DNA from: Marininema mesophilum | Lineage (GTDB): Bacteria; Bacillota; Bacilli; Thermoactinomycetales; DSM-45169 | Direction: 5' to 3' | Length of the DNA: 64,000 nucleotides | NCBI RefSeq assembly: GCF_900106775.1 | Contig: NZ_FNNQ01000001.1 | Coordinates: 310,001 to 374,000, forward strand | Part shown: piece by piece, positions 40,758 through 49,872 of the stretch | Layout: each line of letters begins with the position of its first letter | Numbering within the stretch: the first letter of the stretch is position 1 | Program-made: the position numbers and the translations under genes | Notes under the pieces: model-generated | Told to the model about the DNA's origin: nothing | The model's input: the letters and a program-made list of their open reading frames with translations, nothing else | Database searches by the model: none

Positions 40758-41232
40758 AGGCTTCTTCCCCCTTCATTATCCACACAAGCTATCCCATCAA
40801 GGCCAACTCACTATTTGATATCAAAAGTCGATCCTACTCAATGAAGAAACCCACAATCACCTTCACAGAACCTTATTTTCAAACACTACAATTAATCATT
40901 ATAACGGAAAAATACCTTCCCATCACCTGCTAAAAATAAACAACCATTCAATCCAAAACACGTAGATAGCTATTTTTTGATCGCCAGCTATCTCTATCTT
41001 CTCGTATAGGTATACCCTCAACAATGTTACCCCTTACTTCCATTAAACAAACCCATCTAAAACTCTTATTTAATTAAAAATAAGGGGTATCTAGCCCCTT
41101 CTAAGTTTTCTTGAATAAATAAAAAATATCTAATTATTAATTAAAAAAATAAATATATATCACATATTAAATATAATTATACCTATAAAAAATTAATGGT
41201 AAGGAACTTGACCACCAGCTCCGATTAGCATC
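40758..41232. other. 475-base AT-rich intergenic region
   Basis: Very AT-rich, with poly-A/T stretches at 41110-41200. The only structure I see is AAGGGG/CCCCTT around a 7-base loop at about 41085-41104, possibly a weak terminator for nagB read-through. No gene is supported. Confidence 0.5.
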
Positions 41233-41952
41233 CTAATTACTGGCGCTCTGATCCACTATAACCGTCACATCAGGGTGGTCCAATAATGCAGATGCAGGGA
41301 ATTGCCGATCTTTATTCCCCTCTATGAGGTGGCGAATCGCAGCTGCTTTCCCAATCCCTGAAGCGAGCAACAGAATTTGACGACTATCCAATATCGTACC
41401 AATTCCCATCGTAATCGCTTGGTAGGGGACATCTGTTTCACCAGAGAAATAGCGAGCATTAGCCCGTCGTGTAGAGTCAGCTAACGCTACTACATGGGTC
41501 CGTGTATCAAAAGGAGTACCTGGTTCATTAAAACCGATATGTCCGTTACTCCCAATCCCCAATACCTGTATGTCAATCCCACCCCTACTACGGATTAACT
41601 CTTCGTAACGAGCACACTCCAATTTTAGATCCACTGCCTCACCATTCGGAAGGTGAGTTTGGCATGGATCGATATCGATCCAGCGAAAAAGGTGGGTTTC
41701 CATGTAGCTATGATAACTACCAGGGTGCATTTTCCCTAACCCCACATATTCATCTAAGTTAAACGTTTGCACTCCCTGAAAAGAGATTCCCTCCACTTGA
41801 TGGTATTTCACTAGTCTACGATAAGTACCAAGCGGGGTACCCCCAGTCGCCAATCCCAAGGTAACTTTCCTCGCATTACATACCTTGTGCATCAAGAATG
41901 TAGCCGCCATTTGGCTCATCTCTTCATAGTTTGCAGCCGCAATTATTTCCAC
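41233..41952 (-). CDS. nagB: Glucosamine-6-phosphate deaminase
   Basis: A 239-residue sugar-phosphate isomerase-fold enzyme. Motifs: LGLATGGTPLGTYR near the phosphate site, FNLDEYVG with the catalytic Asp, LGIGSNGHIGFNEPG with the His and Asn, and FSGETDVP. It converts glucosamine-6-phosphate to fructose-6-phosphate and ammonia. GTG start after GAGGGAG, overlapping nagA by ten bases. Amino-sugar recycling from cell wall or chitin. Confidence 0.95.
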   Translation of the reverse strand: MEIIAAANYEEMSQMAATFLMHKVCNARKVTLGLATGGTPLGTYRRLVKYHQVEGISFQGVQTFNLDEYVGLGKMHPGSYHSYMETHLFRWIDIDPCQTHLPNGEAVDLKLECARYEELIRSRGGIDIQVLGIGSNGHIGFNEPGTPFDTRTHVVALADSTRRANARYFSGETDVPYQAITMGIGTILDSRQILLLASGIGKAAAIRHLIEGNKDRQFPASALLDHPDVTVIVDQSASN

Positions 41953-43151
41953 CGTAAGGATTCTCCCTCATTTTTCGCAAAGGCCAAGTCTCCTTGGCAA
42001 AAAGTGGCGATCAGCTCATTCTCTTCATTGAAAATATTTAGATCGGCATCTTTCTTAGGTGCAATGCTACCCTTTCTATGAAAGACACCTAGTTGCTTCG
42101 CTGGATTTACCGCAGTCATACAGAGGATGTCTTCCATTGTACATCCTGTGTAACGGAGCATATTACTCACCCCATCACTCATAGTTAAGACACTACCCGC
42201 CAATGTTCCATCGGATAGGGACGCTCTCCCTCCCTGCACATGGACAGGTTGTCCACCCAGCTCATATATCCCACTTGGGAGGCACTTCGCCCGCATCCCA
42301 TCGGTAATCAGAATGAGACCATGTTGCGATTTCATCCGATAGGCTAGCTCTACCATCTCGGGTCGCGAATGAATTCCATCAGGTATCAAGTCCACCATCA
42401 GTTCATCACGCAACAAAGCCGCTCCGACGACTCCTGGCTCACGATGGTACAAGCCTCGCATTCCATTATAAAGATGGGTGATATGGGAAGCGCCTGCTTG
42501 GATTGCGGCATCTACTTCCTGTAGGGTTGCATCTGAGTGTCCAACAGAAGCGATCACACCGGACTCTCTCAAGAACCGTACTAACTCCAGTCCACCTTCA
42601 ACTTCTGGGGCTATGGTAACGATACGTATATTTCCCTGGGCAAGGGATTGCCAACGAATAAATTGCTGACGATCTGGCGGTAAGATATGATCAGTTGGCT
42701 GAGCTCCTGCCCGTTTATACGAGATAAAGGGACCTTCCAAATGGATCCCCAACAATTCCGCGATTCCTTTTACTGACTTTACCTGCTGATAAGTGGTTAC
42801 ATTTATAATCGCTCGGTCAATCTTTTCCACACTTTGAGTCATGGTGGTCGCCAAAAATGAGGTGGTTCCTTCTCGGGGAAGGGTCTGTGCGATTGTGGCG
42901 AGAGCATCCGGCGTCCCATCCATGACATCGGCACCTGCGGCACCATGGATATGGATATCGATCATCCCCGGTGTGATACAGTGACCAGGTAACGAGAGTG
43001 TTGCAACCCCTCCCAGCCCACCTAGTTCCCCCACTTGACCCACTCGGTGAATGACACCATCCTCAACCACTACATATCCATCTCGGATGATACCTTTCTC
43101 GGAATAAATGGTCATATCACGTAAGAGGAACTTCTTTGCTAGTACATCCAT
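41943..43151 (-). CDS. nagA: N-acetylglucosamine-6-phosphate deacetylase
   Basis: A 402-residue amidohydrolase. Motifs: TPGMIDIHIHGAAGADVMDG with the HxH pair, IHLEGPFISYKRAGAQ with the metal-binding Glu, SVGHSDAT, THLYNGMRG and LITDGMRAK with the catalytic Asp. It removes acetate from GlcNAc-6-P ahead of NagB. Start at ATG eight bases after AAGGAGAG. No nagR/GntR regulator gene is present in the window. Confidence 0.95.
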   Translation of the reverse strand: MDVLAKKFLLRDMTIYSEKGIIRDGYVVVEDGVIHRVGQVGELGGLGGVATLSLPGHCITPGMIDIHIHGAAGADVMDGTPDALATIAQTLPREGTTSFLATTMTQSVEKIDRAIINVTTYQQVKSVKGIAELLGIHLEGPFISYKRAGAQPTDHILPPDRQQFIRWQSLAQGNIRIVTIAPEVEGGLELVRFLRESGVIASVGHSDATLQEVDAAIQAGASHITHLYNGMRGLYHREPGVVGAALLRDELMVDLIPDGIHSRPEMVELAYRMKSQHGLILITDGMRAKCLPSGIYELGGQPVHVQGGRASLSDGTLAGSVLTMSDGVSNMLRYTGCTMEDILCMTAVNPAKQLGVFHRKGSIAPKKDADLNIFNEENELIATFCQGDLAFAKNEGESLRWK

Positions 43152-43171
43152 ACCTGTACTCTCCTTCCCAT

Positions 43172-44158
43172 TCAAAGAGCTTTAGAAGATCTCTTACGCA
43201 CCCTTTGCCAGATAAACAATGCGATGAAACCAATCACTCCACAAACGGCGCTCCACACCATAACTGCTCCCTTCGATGCATATTCATGTTCAGGATCCGC
43301 AAGATAACCACTTTTTTTCATCTTATCTATAGATTCAAGCGCCTGCTTAGAAGTGAAATATTCATTCTCATAATCTTTATTTATCTTTTTAATTTCACTT
43401 TCCCCATTTTCGATCCTGAGCTTTTTCGTTTCATGCATAGCAATCGGAGTCCCATCCACTTCTCCGCGAAAGATCGCTCTCACCAAATATTTCCCCGAAG
43501 GTAGCGAGAGAGTAAAACTACTCTTCCCCTGTTGACGTTGCAAAATTTTATCATTCATATTGGCGACGGCAATCGTCCAACTTCCCTTCACATCTTTACC
43601 CGCCATATGTGCTCGGATCGTTTTACGATCCGATTTCTCGTGTGGATCTACAGCCATAGATATCCCCGGGAGAACGACGGTTATCTCAGACTTTCCAGTT
43701 CCACCTGAAGCACCCTTCCAATCGATAAGAACCCTTCGCGACCCAGGTTTTTGCATACGAAGAAATGCTGCCCCATCATGGGAGGGTGCCCTTAGAAGTG
43801 GTTGCTCTTCTTTATTCCAACCTGGTCTTAATTTATAGTCGGGATAAGTAAAACTCCACTCCCCCTTGGGAATACCACTTTGAGGAAGTGAGGATAACCA
43901 AACCCCCTCCACCTGACCAGTCGTTGGATCTACAGTTAACCAATCCTGAGTCCGTATCACCTCTGACGAATCCTTTAATGAATAAGTGCCCGGTTGTTTA
44001 TCCTTTGGAATCGTCTTCTGGGATTCTTGTTTAATGGTAGCCGATTGATCCGCAGCTACTGCTGTCTCCGGTGACCACATACTGATCATTACCGCTATCA
44101 TCCATGAAACCACGCCTACAACGACTCCTTTTTCTCTAACGATGATCTTCATATCCAT
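43172..44158 (-). CDS. Unrecognised secreted type I membrane protein
   Basis: I do not recognise this 328-residue protein. It has a signal peptide (hydrophobic stretch at about residues 10-30, cleavage probably after AVAA), a 260-residue outer domain rich in beta-type sequence and one C-terminal membrane helix (about 295-315) followed by a basic tail (RVRKRSSKAL), the layout of a protein anchored with its body outside. It lies 20 bases upstream of nagA on the same strand and may be co-transcribed, suggesting a surface role linked to amino-sugar uptake, by inference only. Confidence 0.7.
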   Translation of the reverse strand: MDMKIIVREKGVVVGVVSWMIAVMISMWSPETAVAADQSATIKQESQKTIPKDKQPGTYSLKDSSEVIRTQDWLTVDPTTGQVEGVWLSSLPQSGIPKGEWSFTYPDYKLRPGWNKEEQPLLRAPSHDGAAFLRMQKPGSRRVLIDWKGASGGTGKSEITVVLPGISMAVDPHEKSDRKTIRAHMAGKDVKGSWTIAVANMNDKILQRQQGKSSFTLSLPSGKYLVRAIFRGEVDGTPIAMHETKKLRIENGESEIKKINKDYENEYFTSKQALESIDKMKKSGYLADPEHEYASKGAVMVWSAVCGVIGFIALFIWQRVRKRSSKAL

Positions 44159-44251
44159 TTTCTCAAAAAATTAGGTTTCTAAAAACCTTTTTACAACTTT
44201 TGCTTCCCACCTCGCATTGGATTCATTTATTATATCACCCCTATACATAAG

Positions 44252-44283
44252 AAAAAGGCCGTCTCTTGATCGAGTCGGCCTTG
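44252..44283. terminator. Terminator between fadH-like and type I membrane protein genes
   Basis: AAGGCCG and CGGCCTT with a 14-base loop; A and T runs flank the stem. It ends the fad operon on the minus strand. Confidence 0.65.
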
Positions 44284-44295
44284 AAAAATTTTCAT

Positions 44296-45063
44296 CTAAA
44301 TGAAACGAGATCCGTTTAGCCACTGACCGCCATCCATGGTGATGCAATCGCCATTGATGTATTGAGCATCCTCAGAAAGTAGGAAAGCAGCTACGCCACC
44401 GATTTCCTCTAACTTACCGAAACGACCTGCTGGAATCGCAGCCAATACCCGTTTATGCATACGCTCGTCCAAGATCAGTTTCTCTACCCCACCGGTATTT
44501 TCTACTGCGCCAGGAGCGATGCAGTTTACACGGATACCGTATTTATGACCCCACTCCACAGCCAAGGTACGAGACATTGCTAGAACACCTGCCTTAGCAC
44601 TTGCTGAGTGAACTACACCAGCGGCACCGGTCCAAGCATAAGTAGCTACGATATTTACAATAGAGCCTGGCTTATTCTCAGCAATCCATTCCTTTGCTAC
44701 ACGTTGAGTGCAATTCCATGTTCCATTAAGTACGATATCAATCACTGCATTCCAACCATTGATCGAAAGATCTTCCGCTTGGACCACAAAATTACCAGCT
44801 GCATTATTAACAAGCCCATCGATAGAACCAAAAGCTTCCTTCGCTTTCATAACCGTTTCATCCACCTGTTCTGGTTTACGGACATCCATCGGAACGGTCA
44901 ATACTTGTCCTGAAAGGGAGCTCATTTCCGCTTTAGCCACCTCGAGTTTCTCCTCATTCCGGCCAGTAATAACAACATTGGCCCCATCTGCACAGAAGCG
45001 TGTAGCCATTGCTTTACCCATACCGCCAGAACCGCCTGTTACGATGATCGTTTTTGCATTCAT
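44296..45063 (-). CDS. fadH: FadH-like 2,4-dienoyl-CoA reductase (SDR family)
   Basis: A 255-residue short-chain dehydrogenase: the NADP-binding VTGGSGGMGKA at the N-terminus, NNAAGN near 88-93, and VVHSASAKAGV where the catalytic YxxxK reads SxxxK, a substitution typical of 2,4-dienoyl-CoA reductases. It reduces dienoyl-CoA intermediates of unsaturated fatty-acid oxidation. Start at ATG after GGAGTGAGAG. It follows the acyl-CoA dehydrogenase gene by 32 bases, so the two are one operon. Confidence 0.9.
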   Translation of the reverse strand: MNAKTIIVTGGSGGMGKAMATRFCADGANVVITGRNEEKLEVAKAEMSSLSGQVLTVPMDVRKPEQVDETVMKAKEAFGSIDGLVNNAAGNFVVQAEDLSINGWNAVIDIVLNGTWNCTQRVAKEWIAENKPGSIVNIVATYAWTGAAGVVHSASAKAGVLAMSRTLAVEWGHKYGIRVNCIAPGAVENTGGVEKLILDERMHKRVLAAIPAGRFGKLEEIGGVAAFLLSEDAQYINGDCITMDGGQWLNGSRFI

Positions 45064-45095
45064 TTCTCTCACTCCACATCTCTTTTTGTATTGGG

Positions 45096-46826
45096 TTAAT
45101 GAATTGGTGCTTCCTGAAATCCACATACCACCTGTTCAAATAAATCGTCTACTGGGATGCTCTTACTACGAATACTATGAACATTTGGACGGAAGGTCCG
45201 ATCCACATAATACTCTGCAATTCGAGCGAGGCGCTCATCTTTCGATTCCGCAAGGTCCACCTGCGCTTCTTTCAACAGTTGGATACCGGTGTATACATCG
45301 GTCAGTTTATCCATCAATGTGCGAGCGTGAGCATTTTGCACCCTCTCATCTGCAGACAATAGATAGCGGGTATCAAGGAAAAGTTCCTTTCTCTCCTGCT
45401 CAATGCACTGTGCTACATCCACCAGCTCAGGACGATCCACTTCAGAAAGAGTCTTCTTCATTTCTGTAAAGAGGATACTTTCACCACTGCCATGCGCTGC
45501 TTCTCTGGCGAGAATTTTTAGGACTTCCAGTGCCATGATATTGGAGGGCCCTTCCCACACCGTGCTCACCTGAGCATCCCTCAAAAGACGAGGCGTCACA
45601 AACTCTTCGATATAGCCATTACCACCAAAAAGCTCCAGGGCTTGCTTAGCATGTAATACACTATTTTCACTTAATCGATATTTTGCCATGGATAGTAAGA
45701 GACGAAGACGTGTGATCTCCTCTACAGTCTCCTGCCCCTCTGTATGACAACGATCCATCCCCAGCATCATCTGGGCGGCTAACGCCCAGCCCGCTTCGAT
45801 ATCCGTCATCATATCCAAGAGGGTTTGTTGCACCATCGGGTAATCCTTGAGAGTGTTACCAAAAGCGGAACGCCGAAATGTATGGATCGCCGCTTCCAGA
45901 AAAGCCCGGCGTGACATGGCCAAAGATCCTGTTGCCGTACACATCCGGGAAATATTAAGGGCTTCAGCCATATACTTAAATCCCTTTTCTGGTTCCCCGA
46001 TCAGCTCTGCCTCCGCTTCACGAAGCTCCAACTCACCACTCGCTACGGCTCGCACTCCTAACTTATCCTTGAGGCGTCGGATCGCAATCCGATTTTTTAC
46101 TCCATTCTCGAGAATCCTTGGCATTAAAAACAAACCCAACCCCTTCGTACCTGGGACATCGGAAACCCGAGCAAGTGTAATCGAAAGATCTGCATCACAG
46201 TTGCTAGCAAACCACTTTTCCCCTGTAAGCAACCAGCGGTCTCCATCCTTCACTGCCCTCGTTTGAATCGCCCCTACATCGGAGCCGCCTTCGATTTCCG
46301 TGAGAAAGGTTGCTCCCTGCAACAGATTCTCTGGCTCCATCGCTGCCAAACGGGGAAGGTATTTCGCTTTTTGTTCTTCACTGCCAAACTTCTCGATAAC
46401 AAAGGCCACTGCCATCGTCAAGGTTACTGGACATGTAAAGCCTGTCTCTGCCCCAGACATCAACATGTGAAGTAACTGAGTGAAAAAGAAAGGCACAGGT
46501 TCAGGGACATCCTTTCGATAACGCCACCCCACTACCCCTGAACGAAATCCTTCCGCCACTGTAGCCCGATACCCTTCATTGTACCAAACCTCGTTGATCT
46601 CATTTCCCAAACGGTCATAGCGAAGGAGTTTCGGTGCTCCCTCACGATCGGTGTGACGAGCACGTTCGTCCATCGGTCCGGCAGCATATGCCCCCATATG
46701 GGCGAGTTGATCCTCTCCCCATTTTTGTAAAGTTGGTGATAGGTAACGTTGTACATAACGCTTCATGGTGAAATCGCTTTCATACCAGTTGACCGCATTC
46801 CCATCTGTAAAGCGACTGTAATCCAT
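45096..46826 (-). CDS. Acyl-CoA dehydrogenase (FadE-like)
   Basis: A 576-residue acyl-CoA dehydrogenase with an N-terminal helical domain, the middle beta domain (GATFLTEIEGGSDVGAIQTRA, GEKWFASN) and a C-terminal FAD-binding helical domain (ALELFGGNGYIEEF). It is longer than the roughly 380-residue standard enzymes because of a C-terminal extension of about 100 residues. It catalyses the first step of beta-oxidation. Start ATG at 46826, just after GTG at 46829; ribosome site GAGGG. First gene of the fad operon, with a probable FadR-type operator upstream. Confidence 0.92.
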   Translation of the reverse strand: MDYSRFTDGNAVNWYESDFTMKRYVQRYLSPTLQKWGEDQLAHMGAYAAGPMDERARHTDREGAPKLLRYDRLGNEINEVWYNEGYRATVAEGFRSGVVGWRYRKDVPEPVPFFFTQLLHMLMSGAETGFTCPVTLTMAVAFVIEKFGSEEQKAKYLPRLAAMEPENLLQGATFLTEIEGGSDVGAIQTRAVKDGDRWLLTGEKWFASNCDADLSITLARVSDVPGTKGLGLFLMPRILENGVKNRIAIRRLKDKLGVRAVASGELELREAEAELIGEPEKGFKYMAEALNISRMCTATGSLAMSRRAFLEAAIHTFRRSAFGNTLKDYPMVQQTLLDMMTDIEAGWALAAQMMLGMDRCHTEGQETVEEITRLRLLLSMAKYRLSENSVLHAKQALELFGGNGYIEEFVTPRLLRDAQVSTVWEGPSNIMALEVLKILAREAAHGSGESILFTEMKKTLSEVDRPELVDVAQCIEQERKELFLDTRYLLSADERVQNAHARTLMDKLTDVYTGIQLLKEAQVDLAESKDERLARIAEYYVDRTFRPNVHSIRSKSIPVDDLFEQVVCGFQEAPIH

Positions 46827-46893
46827 CACGCCCTCGCCCCTTCGCTAGATCGGGTTGATTTAATTGGAAAATCACCCGATCAATGAGAGTAAG

Positions 46894-46907
46894 TGAATAC
46901 TAATTCA
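46894..46907. promoter_or_regulatory. FadR-type operator candidate
   Basis: TGAATACTAATTCA: 5-base arms TGAAT/ATTCA around ACTA, similar in spacing to Bacillus FadR boxes. It touches the -10 box of the acyl-CoA dehydrogenase promoter, the right place for repression. Confidence 0.55.
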
Positions 46908-46935
46908 ATGTAACCAAGAGAATGGAACACGTCAA
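46907..46935 (-). promoter_or_regulatory. Promoter of the fad operon
   Basis: Minus-strand TTGACG (46935-46930) and TACATT (46912-46907) with a 17-base spacer. Confidence 0.65.
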
Positions 46936-47024
46936 CAAACAATTTAGAATACCGGAGGAGAATCATCTGTTATGTCGAATGTTTTTCTATAGTATAGATT
47001 CTGCTTTGACTGGAGCGATGCAAA

Positions 47025-47684
47025 GTGTTCATTAAACAATGTCTTACCCACTTGGATGAAATTGCTACTGTAACACCAGAAACCCCCATTAAAGAAATGC
47101 TTGACCTTTTAAAAGAGTATCGCTTAGATTCGATCCCGGTAATTGATACGAATGGCCTCTTTCTCGGTATTACCGGTTACACCTACGCCATGAAATCCTT
47201 TCTAGAGAGTGAAAACACGGGAGCAAGCACACATGTAGACCTCGATCAAGGGAAAGTGAAAGATGCTCTACATATCATGGATCCATTAACCATCCATAGC
47301 GACTTTGAAGAAACCTTACCGGTGATTGTTCGCTATCCCTTTGTCCCAGTAGTCGATGAGAATGGATTGAGCTTCCTTGGTATCGTCAAGATCAGTGACA
47401 TTGAAGCCGCCCTTGCATCCACTTATGGTCATGACCTACCAGGTGTCCGGTTCCTGATGGCTGTCGTCCTCGATGCTCCCCATGAGCTAGAGCATGTCGT
47501 CGCATCCGTGCAGGATTTTGATGTGAATATTATCAGCCTGGTCACTTTTGACGCTGGTGACGCTGCGGTACGTCGCATTATGTTAAAAATCCAGCCAACT
47601 CCCTATGTAGAGGAAATTAAGGAAAGACTAGAACAGCGGGGTTTCCGAATTCTTAACATCAAAGAAACCCAACACGCAGGCTAA
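47025..47684 (+). CDS. CBS-domain pair plus ACT-like protein (AcuB-like)
   Basis: A 219-residue protein: two CBS motifs (about residues 1-60 and 75-135) and a C-terminal ACT-like segment (about 140-215), the architecture of Bacillus AcuB, linked to acetoin utilisation. Partners encoding AcuA and AcuC are not in the window, so the role here is unknown; adenine-nucleotide sensing is likely from the CBS pair. Starts with GTG nine bases after GGAG. It is divergent from the fad operon. Confidence 0.85.
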   Translation: MFIKQCLTHLDEIATVTPETPIKEMLDLLKEYRLDSIPVIDTNGLFLGITGYTYAMKSFLESENTGASTHVDLDQGKVKDALHIMDPLTIHSDFEETLPVIVRYPFVPVVDENGLSFLGIVKISDIEAALASTYGHDLPGVRFLMAVVLDAPHELEHVVASVQDFDVNIISLVTFDAGDAAVRRIMLKIQPTPYVEEIKERLEQRGFRILNIKETQHAG

Positions 47685-47907
47685 TCAAGGCAAAGAGACG
47701 GAAGTCCACTATTGCGAATATTTCCTGAAGATCCTCTTTTTCTTTACTTCCGCCCAATTTTTTCCCCGTGACACATATCGAAATAATAATACGTTAGATA
47801 TAATTAATGGGGAATTCCCCATAAAGAATCCAATTACCACGCATAACGCATCAACCTATTGAAAACATTAAACATGTCCAGAACCTCGAAAGGATGAGTT
47901 CTATCCT

Positions 47908-48159
47908 ATGACTAAAGAACGTATGAAGTATATCGGTAGTCAAATTCTCGGCTGGTTCTTTATCATACTAGGCATCATAGGTCTCTTTTTACCTGTTCTA
48001 CAAGGTGTGATCTTTTTGATGCTCGGTTTCCTAATCCTCTCAAAGACATCTCCTTGGGCAAAACGTAAATTGGATCAATTTGAAAAGCGTCATCCTCTAA
48101 TCGCGAAGCAAATGAATCGATTGCGAAAACATCCTCGGTTAAAACGTATTCTTCCCTAA
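47908..48159 (+). CDS. PGPGW-family small membrane protein
   Basis: An 83-residue protein with two membrane helices (about 12-32 and 34-50, LGWFFIILGIIGLFLPVLQGVIFLMLGF) and a basic amphipathic C-terminal tail. The LG-PVLQG motif fits the PGPGW putative transmembrane family. Function unknown. The ATG follows GAAAGGATGAG. A strong terminator follows. Confidence 0.75.
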   Translation: MTKERMKYIGSQILGWFFIILGIIGLFLPVLQGVIFLMLGFLILSKTSPWAKRKLDQFEKRHPLIAKQMNRLRKHPRLKRILP

Positions 48160-48181
48160 CCGATTAAAATAGGTAATTTTT

Positions 48182-48231
48182 AAAAAGAGACGAAGGCCAT
48201 CGCTAGGGATGGACCTTCGTCTCTTTTGATT
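48182..48231. terminator. Bidirectional terminator
   Basis: AAAAGAGACGAAGG and CCTTCGTCTCTTTT form a long stem with an inner loop, between convergent genes. Confidence 0.85.
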
Positions 48232-48235
48232 TATT

Positions 48236-48868
48236 TCACTTTACACGAGCAACAGCAAGGCCATCTCCCACTGTCAATAGAGTAGAGTCCAATCGCTCAT
48301 CTGAGGTTAGGATATCATGAGCTTTTAGAATTCCTTTCACATTTGGACTTTCTTCCTCTTCTTTGTCAAAGATATCATCTCCGTAAAACATATTATCCAT
48401 GACTATCACAGCACCTGGTATACTCATCTTAATCGCCTTCTCTAGATAAAAGGGATAGCTTTCCTTATCGGCATCAATAAAAAAGAAATCAAATTGCTTT
48501 CGCTGGGAATCCAATACTTCTAAACTTTTCCGAGCATCCCCTATATTAAAACTTGTTTTCTCAGACAATCCAGCCTTTTTCAGGTTTTCCTTAGCAAAAG
48601 CCGCATAGTCTGGTTCCAATTCCAGGGTCAACAGATGACCATCCGCAGGAAGAGCACGCGCCAACCAGATTGAGCTATATCCACCCAACCCACCTATTTC
48701 CAAAGCATGATGGGCTCCACACATTTTTACAAGCATATAGAGTGCCTTGCCAACGCCAGGGGGAATAGAGATCTGTGGCATTTCTCGTTTTTCTAATCCA
48801 GCAGTAATCGACTGTAATACATCATCTTCTCTAGCATATCGTTCGTCTACAAATTGAAATCGATCCAT
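48236..48868 (-). CDS. SAM-dependent O-methyltransferase (class I, family 3)
   Basis: A 210-residue enzyme of the catechol/caffeoyl-CoA O-methyltransferase type: KALYMLVKMCGAHHALEIGGLGGYSSIWLA, then FFFIDADKESYPFYLEKA with the metal-binding Asp and VIVMDNMFYGD with further ligands. Start at the ATG following GAGGG; 17 upstream codons are rejected. Substrate unknown. Separate from its neighbours. Confidence 0.88.
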   Translation of the reverse strand: MDRFQFVDERYAREDDVLQSITAGLEKREMPQISIPPGVGKALYMLVKMCGAHHALEIGGLGGYSSIWLARALPADGHLLTLELEPDYAAFAKENLKKAGLSEKTSFNIGDARKSLEVLDSQRKQFDFFFIDADKESYPFYLEKAIKMSIPGAVIVMDNMFYGDDIFDKEEEESPNVKGILKAHDILTSDERLDSTLLTVGDGLAVARVK

Positions 48869-49071
48869 ATTATCCCTCATTATCCTTAAGTATAGGTGGG
48901 GAGTAACCCCATTCATCATTCGTAAACTTACATTCTGTCCGTGGTGGTGGGCGTCATACTGCTTCTCATAAACCCATCATAGCATCGCTTCCAATTTCTC
49001 AAGATATGCTCATTCAAATCAAAAAATTTTACCAACTCCATTAATATTTTCTCTCTATTCACTGTTTTTGT

Positions 49072-49599
49072 CTAGCTTTCTTTCCCTTCCCATTCGGAGC
49101 GAAGCATCCCCATAATCACTTTATCCTGATAGCCATCAGTCGTCCAAAAGGCTTGCCGCAACAAACCTTCCTGATGAAATCCACATTTTTCATAAGCGCG
49201 AATAGCTCGAACATTATTCCGAAAAGTATCTAATTGAATGCGATGTAAGTTATATCGGCAAAACAACAAGTCAATAAAGGAACGAATCGCCGCGGTTCCA
49301 TATCCACGTCCCCAGTACTCCTTCTCCCCAATGGTAACGGATCGCACTACTCGTTCAAAGTCGCGAAAAGTAACTCGCCCTATCGCCCTCCACTCCGTAT
49401 CTTCTTTTACATCAATTATCCACCAACGTCCACTCTCCAAGGAGTTCATCCTAGCTAAACGATCTGCTAACTGCTCCTGGTTCAAAAATGTCTCGCCATG
49501 GCCTCCTGAAGACCAATACATTACCTCCTCATCAGCAAACCATCTCGCCATGTAATCTAGATCCTTTCCTCCTGCAAATCGCAGGCGCATCTCTTCCAT
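49072..49599 (-). CDS. GNAT N-acetyltransferase (RimJ/RimL type)
   Basis: A 175-residue GNAT protein. The acetyl-CoA loop is in EKEYWGRGYGTAAIRS near residues 93-108, followed by LDTFRNNVRAIRAYEKCGFHQEG. Members of this subgroup acetylate protein N-termini, small molecules or antibiotics; the substrate cannot be assigned. ATG follows GGAGGGG. The gene lies next to a tRNA gene. Confidence 0.9.
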   Translation of the reverse strand: MEEMRLRFAGGKDLDYMARWFADEEVMYWSSGGHGETFLNQEQLADRLARMNSLESGRWWIIDVKEDTEWRAIGRVTFRDFERVVRSVTIGEKEYWGRGYGTAAIRSFIDLLFCRYNLHRIQLDTFRNNVRAIRAYEKCGFHQEGLLRQAFWTTDGYQDKVIMGMLRSEWEGKES

Positions 49600-49621
49600 C
49601 CATTCCCCTCCAAAATAGCGA

Positions 49622-49655
49622 TAAAAAAGTCACTGCACATCCTGTGCAATGACTC
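49622..49655 (-). terminator. Terminator after tRNA-Gly
   Basis: On the minus strand a hairpin with arms AGTCA-TGCACA and TGTGCA-TGACT is followed by TTTTTT immediately downstream of the tRNA 3' end. Confidence 0.85.
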
Positions 49656-49657
49656 AG

Positions 49658-49731
49658 TGGAGCGGACGACGGGAATCGAACCCGCGTTATCAGCTTGGGA
49701 AGCTGAAGTTCTACCATTAAACTACATCCGC
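49658..49731 (-). tRNA. tRNA-Gly (anticodon CCC)
   Basis: A 74-nt tRNA with encoded CCA. Acceptor arms GCGGATG and CGTCCGC pair (one G-U), the anticodon loop is TTCCCAA with anticodon CCC, and the T arm is GGGTTCGATTCCC. It reads GGG codons. Confidence 0.92.
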
Positions 49732-49825
49732 ATAAATCCTTAAAGTTGATAACTTTCTTAGCTATTTTTTAATTATATCACTCCAGCATAGCTAGGTGCA
49801 AGAATTACTCCTCAGAAGATGCTAC

Positions 49826-49852
49826 AAAAAACCACCCCGTATCCAGGGTGGC
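49826..49852 (-). terminator. Terminator of the DUF4190-like gene
   Basis: On the minus strand GCCACCC and GGGGTGG pair and TTTTTT follows. Confidence 0.8.
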
Positions 49853-49872
49853 TGTTGGTCCAGATTCCATCA

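Noticed and set aside
41085..41104. Terminator in the nagB-queF gap
   Set aside because: Only a 6-bp stem and a poor T run; too weak to list as a feature.
44708..45469. 253-residue plus-strand frame across the fadH/fadE junction
   Set aside because: Antisense to two clear genes; composition is that of a shadow frame.
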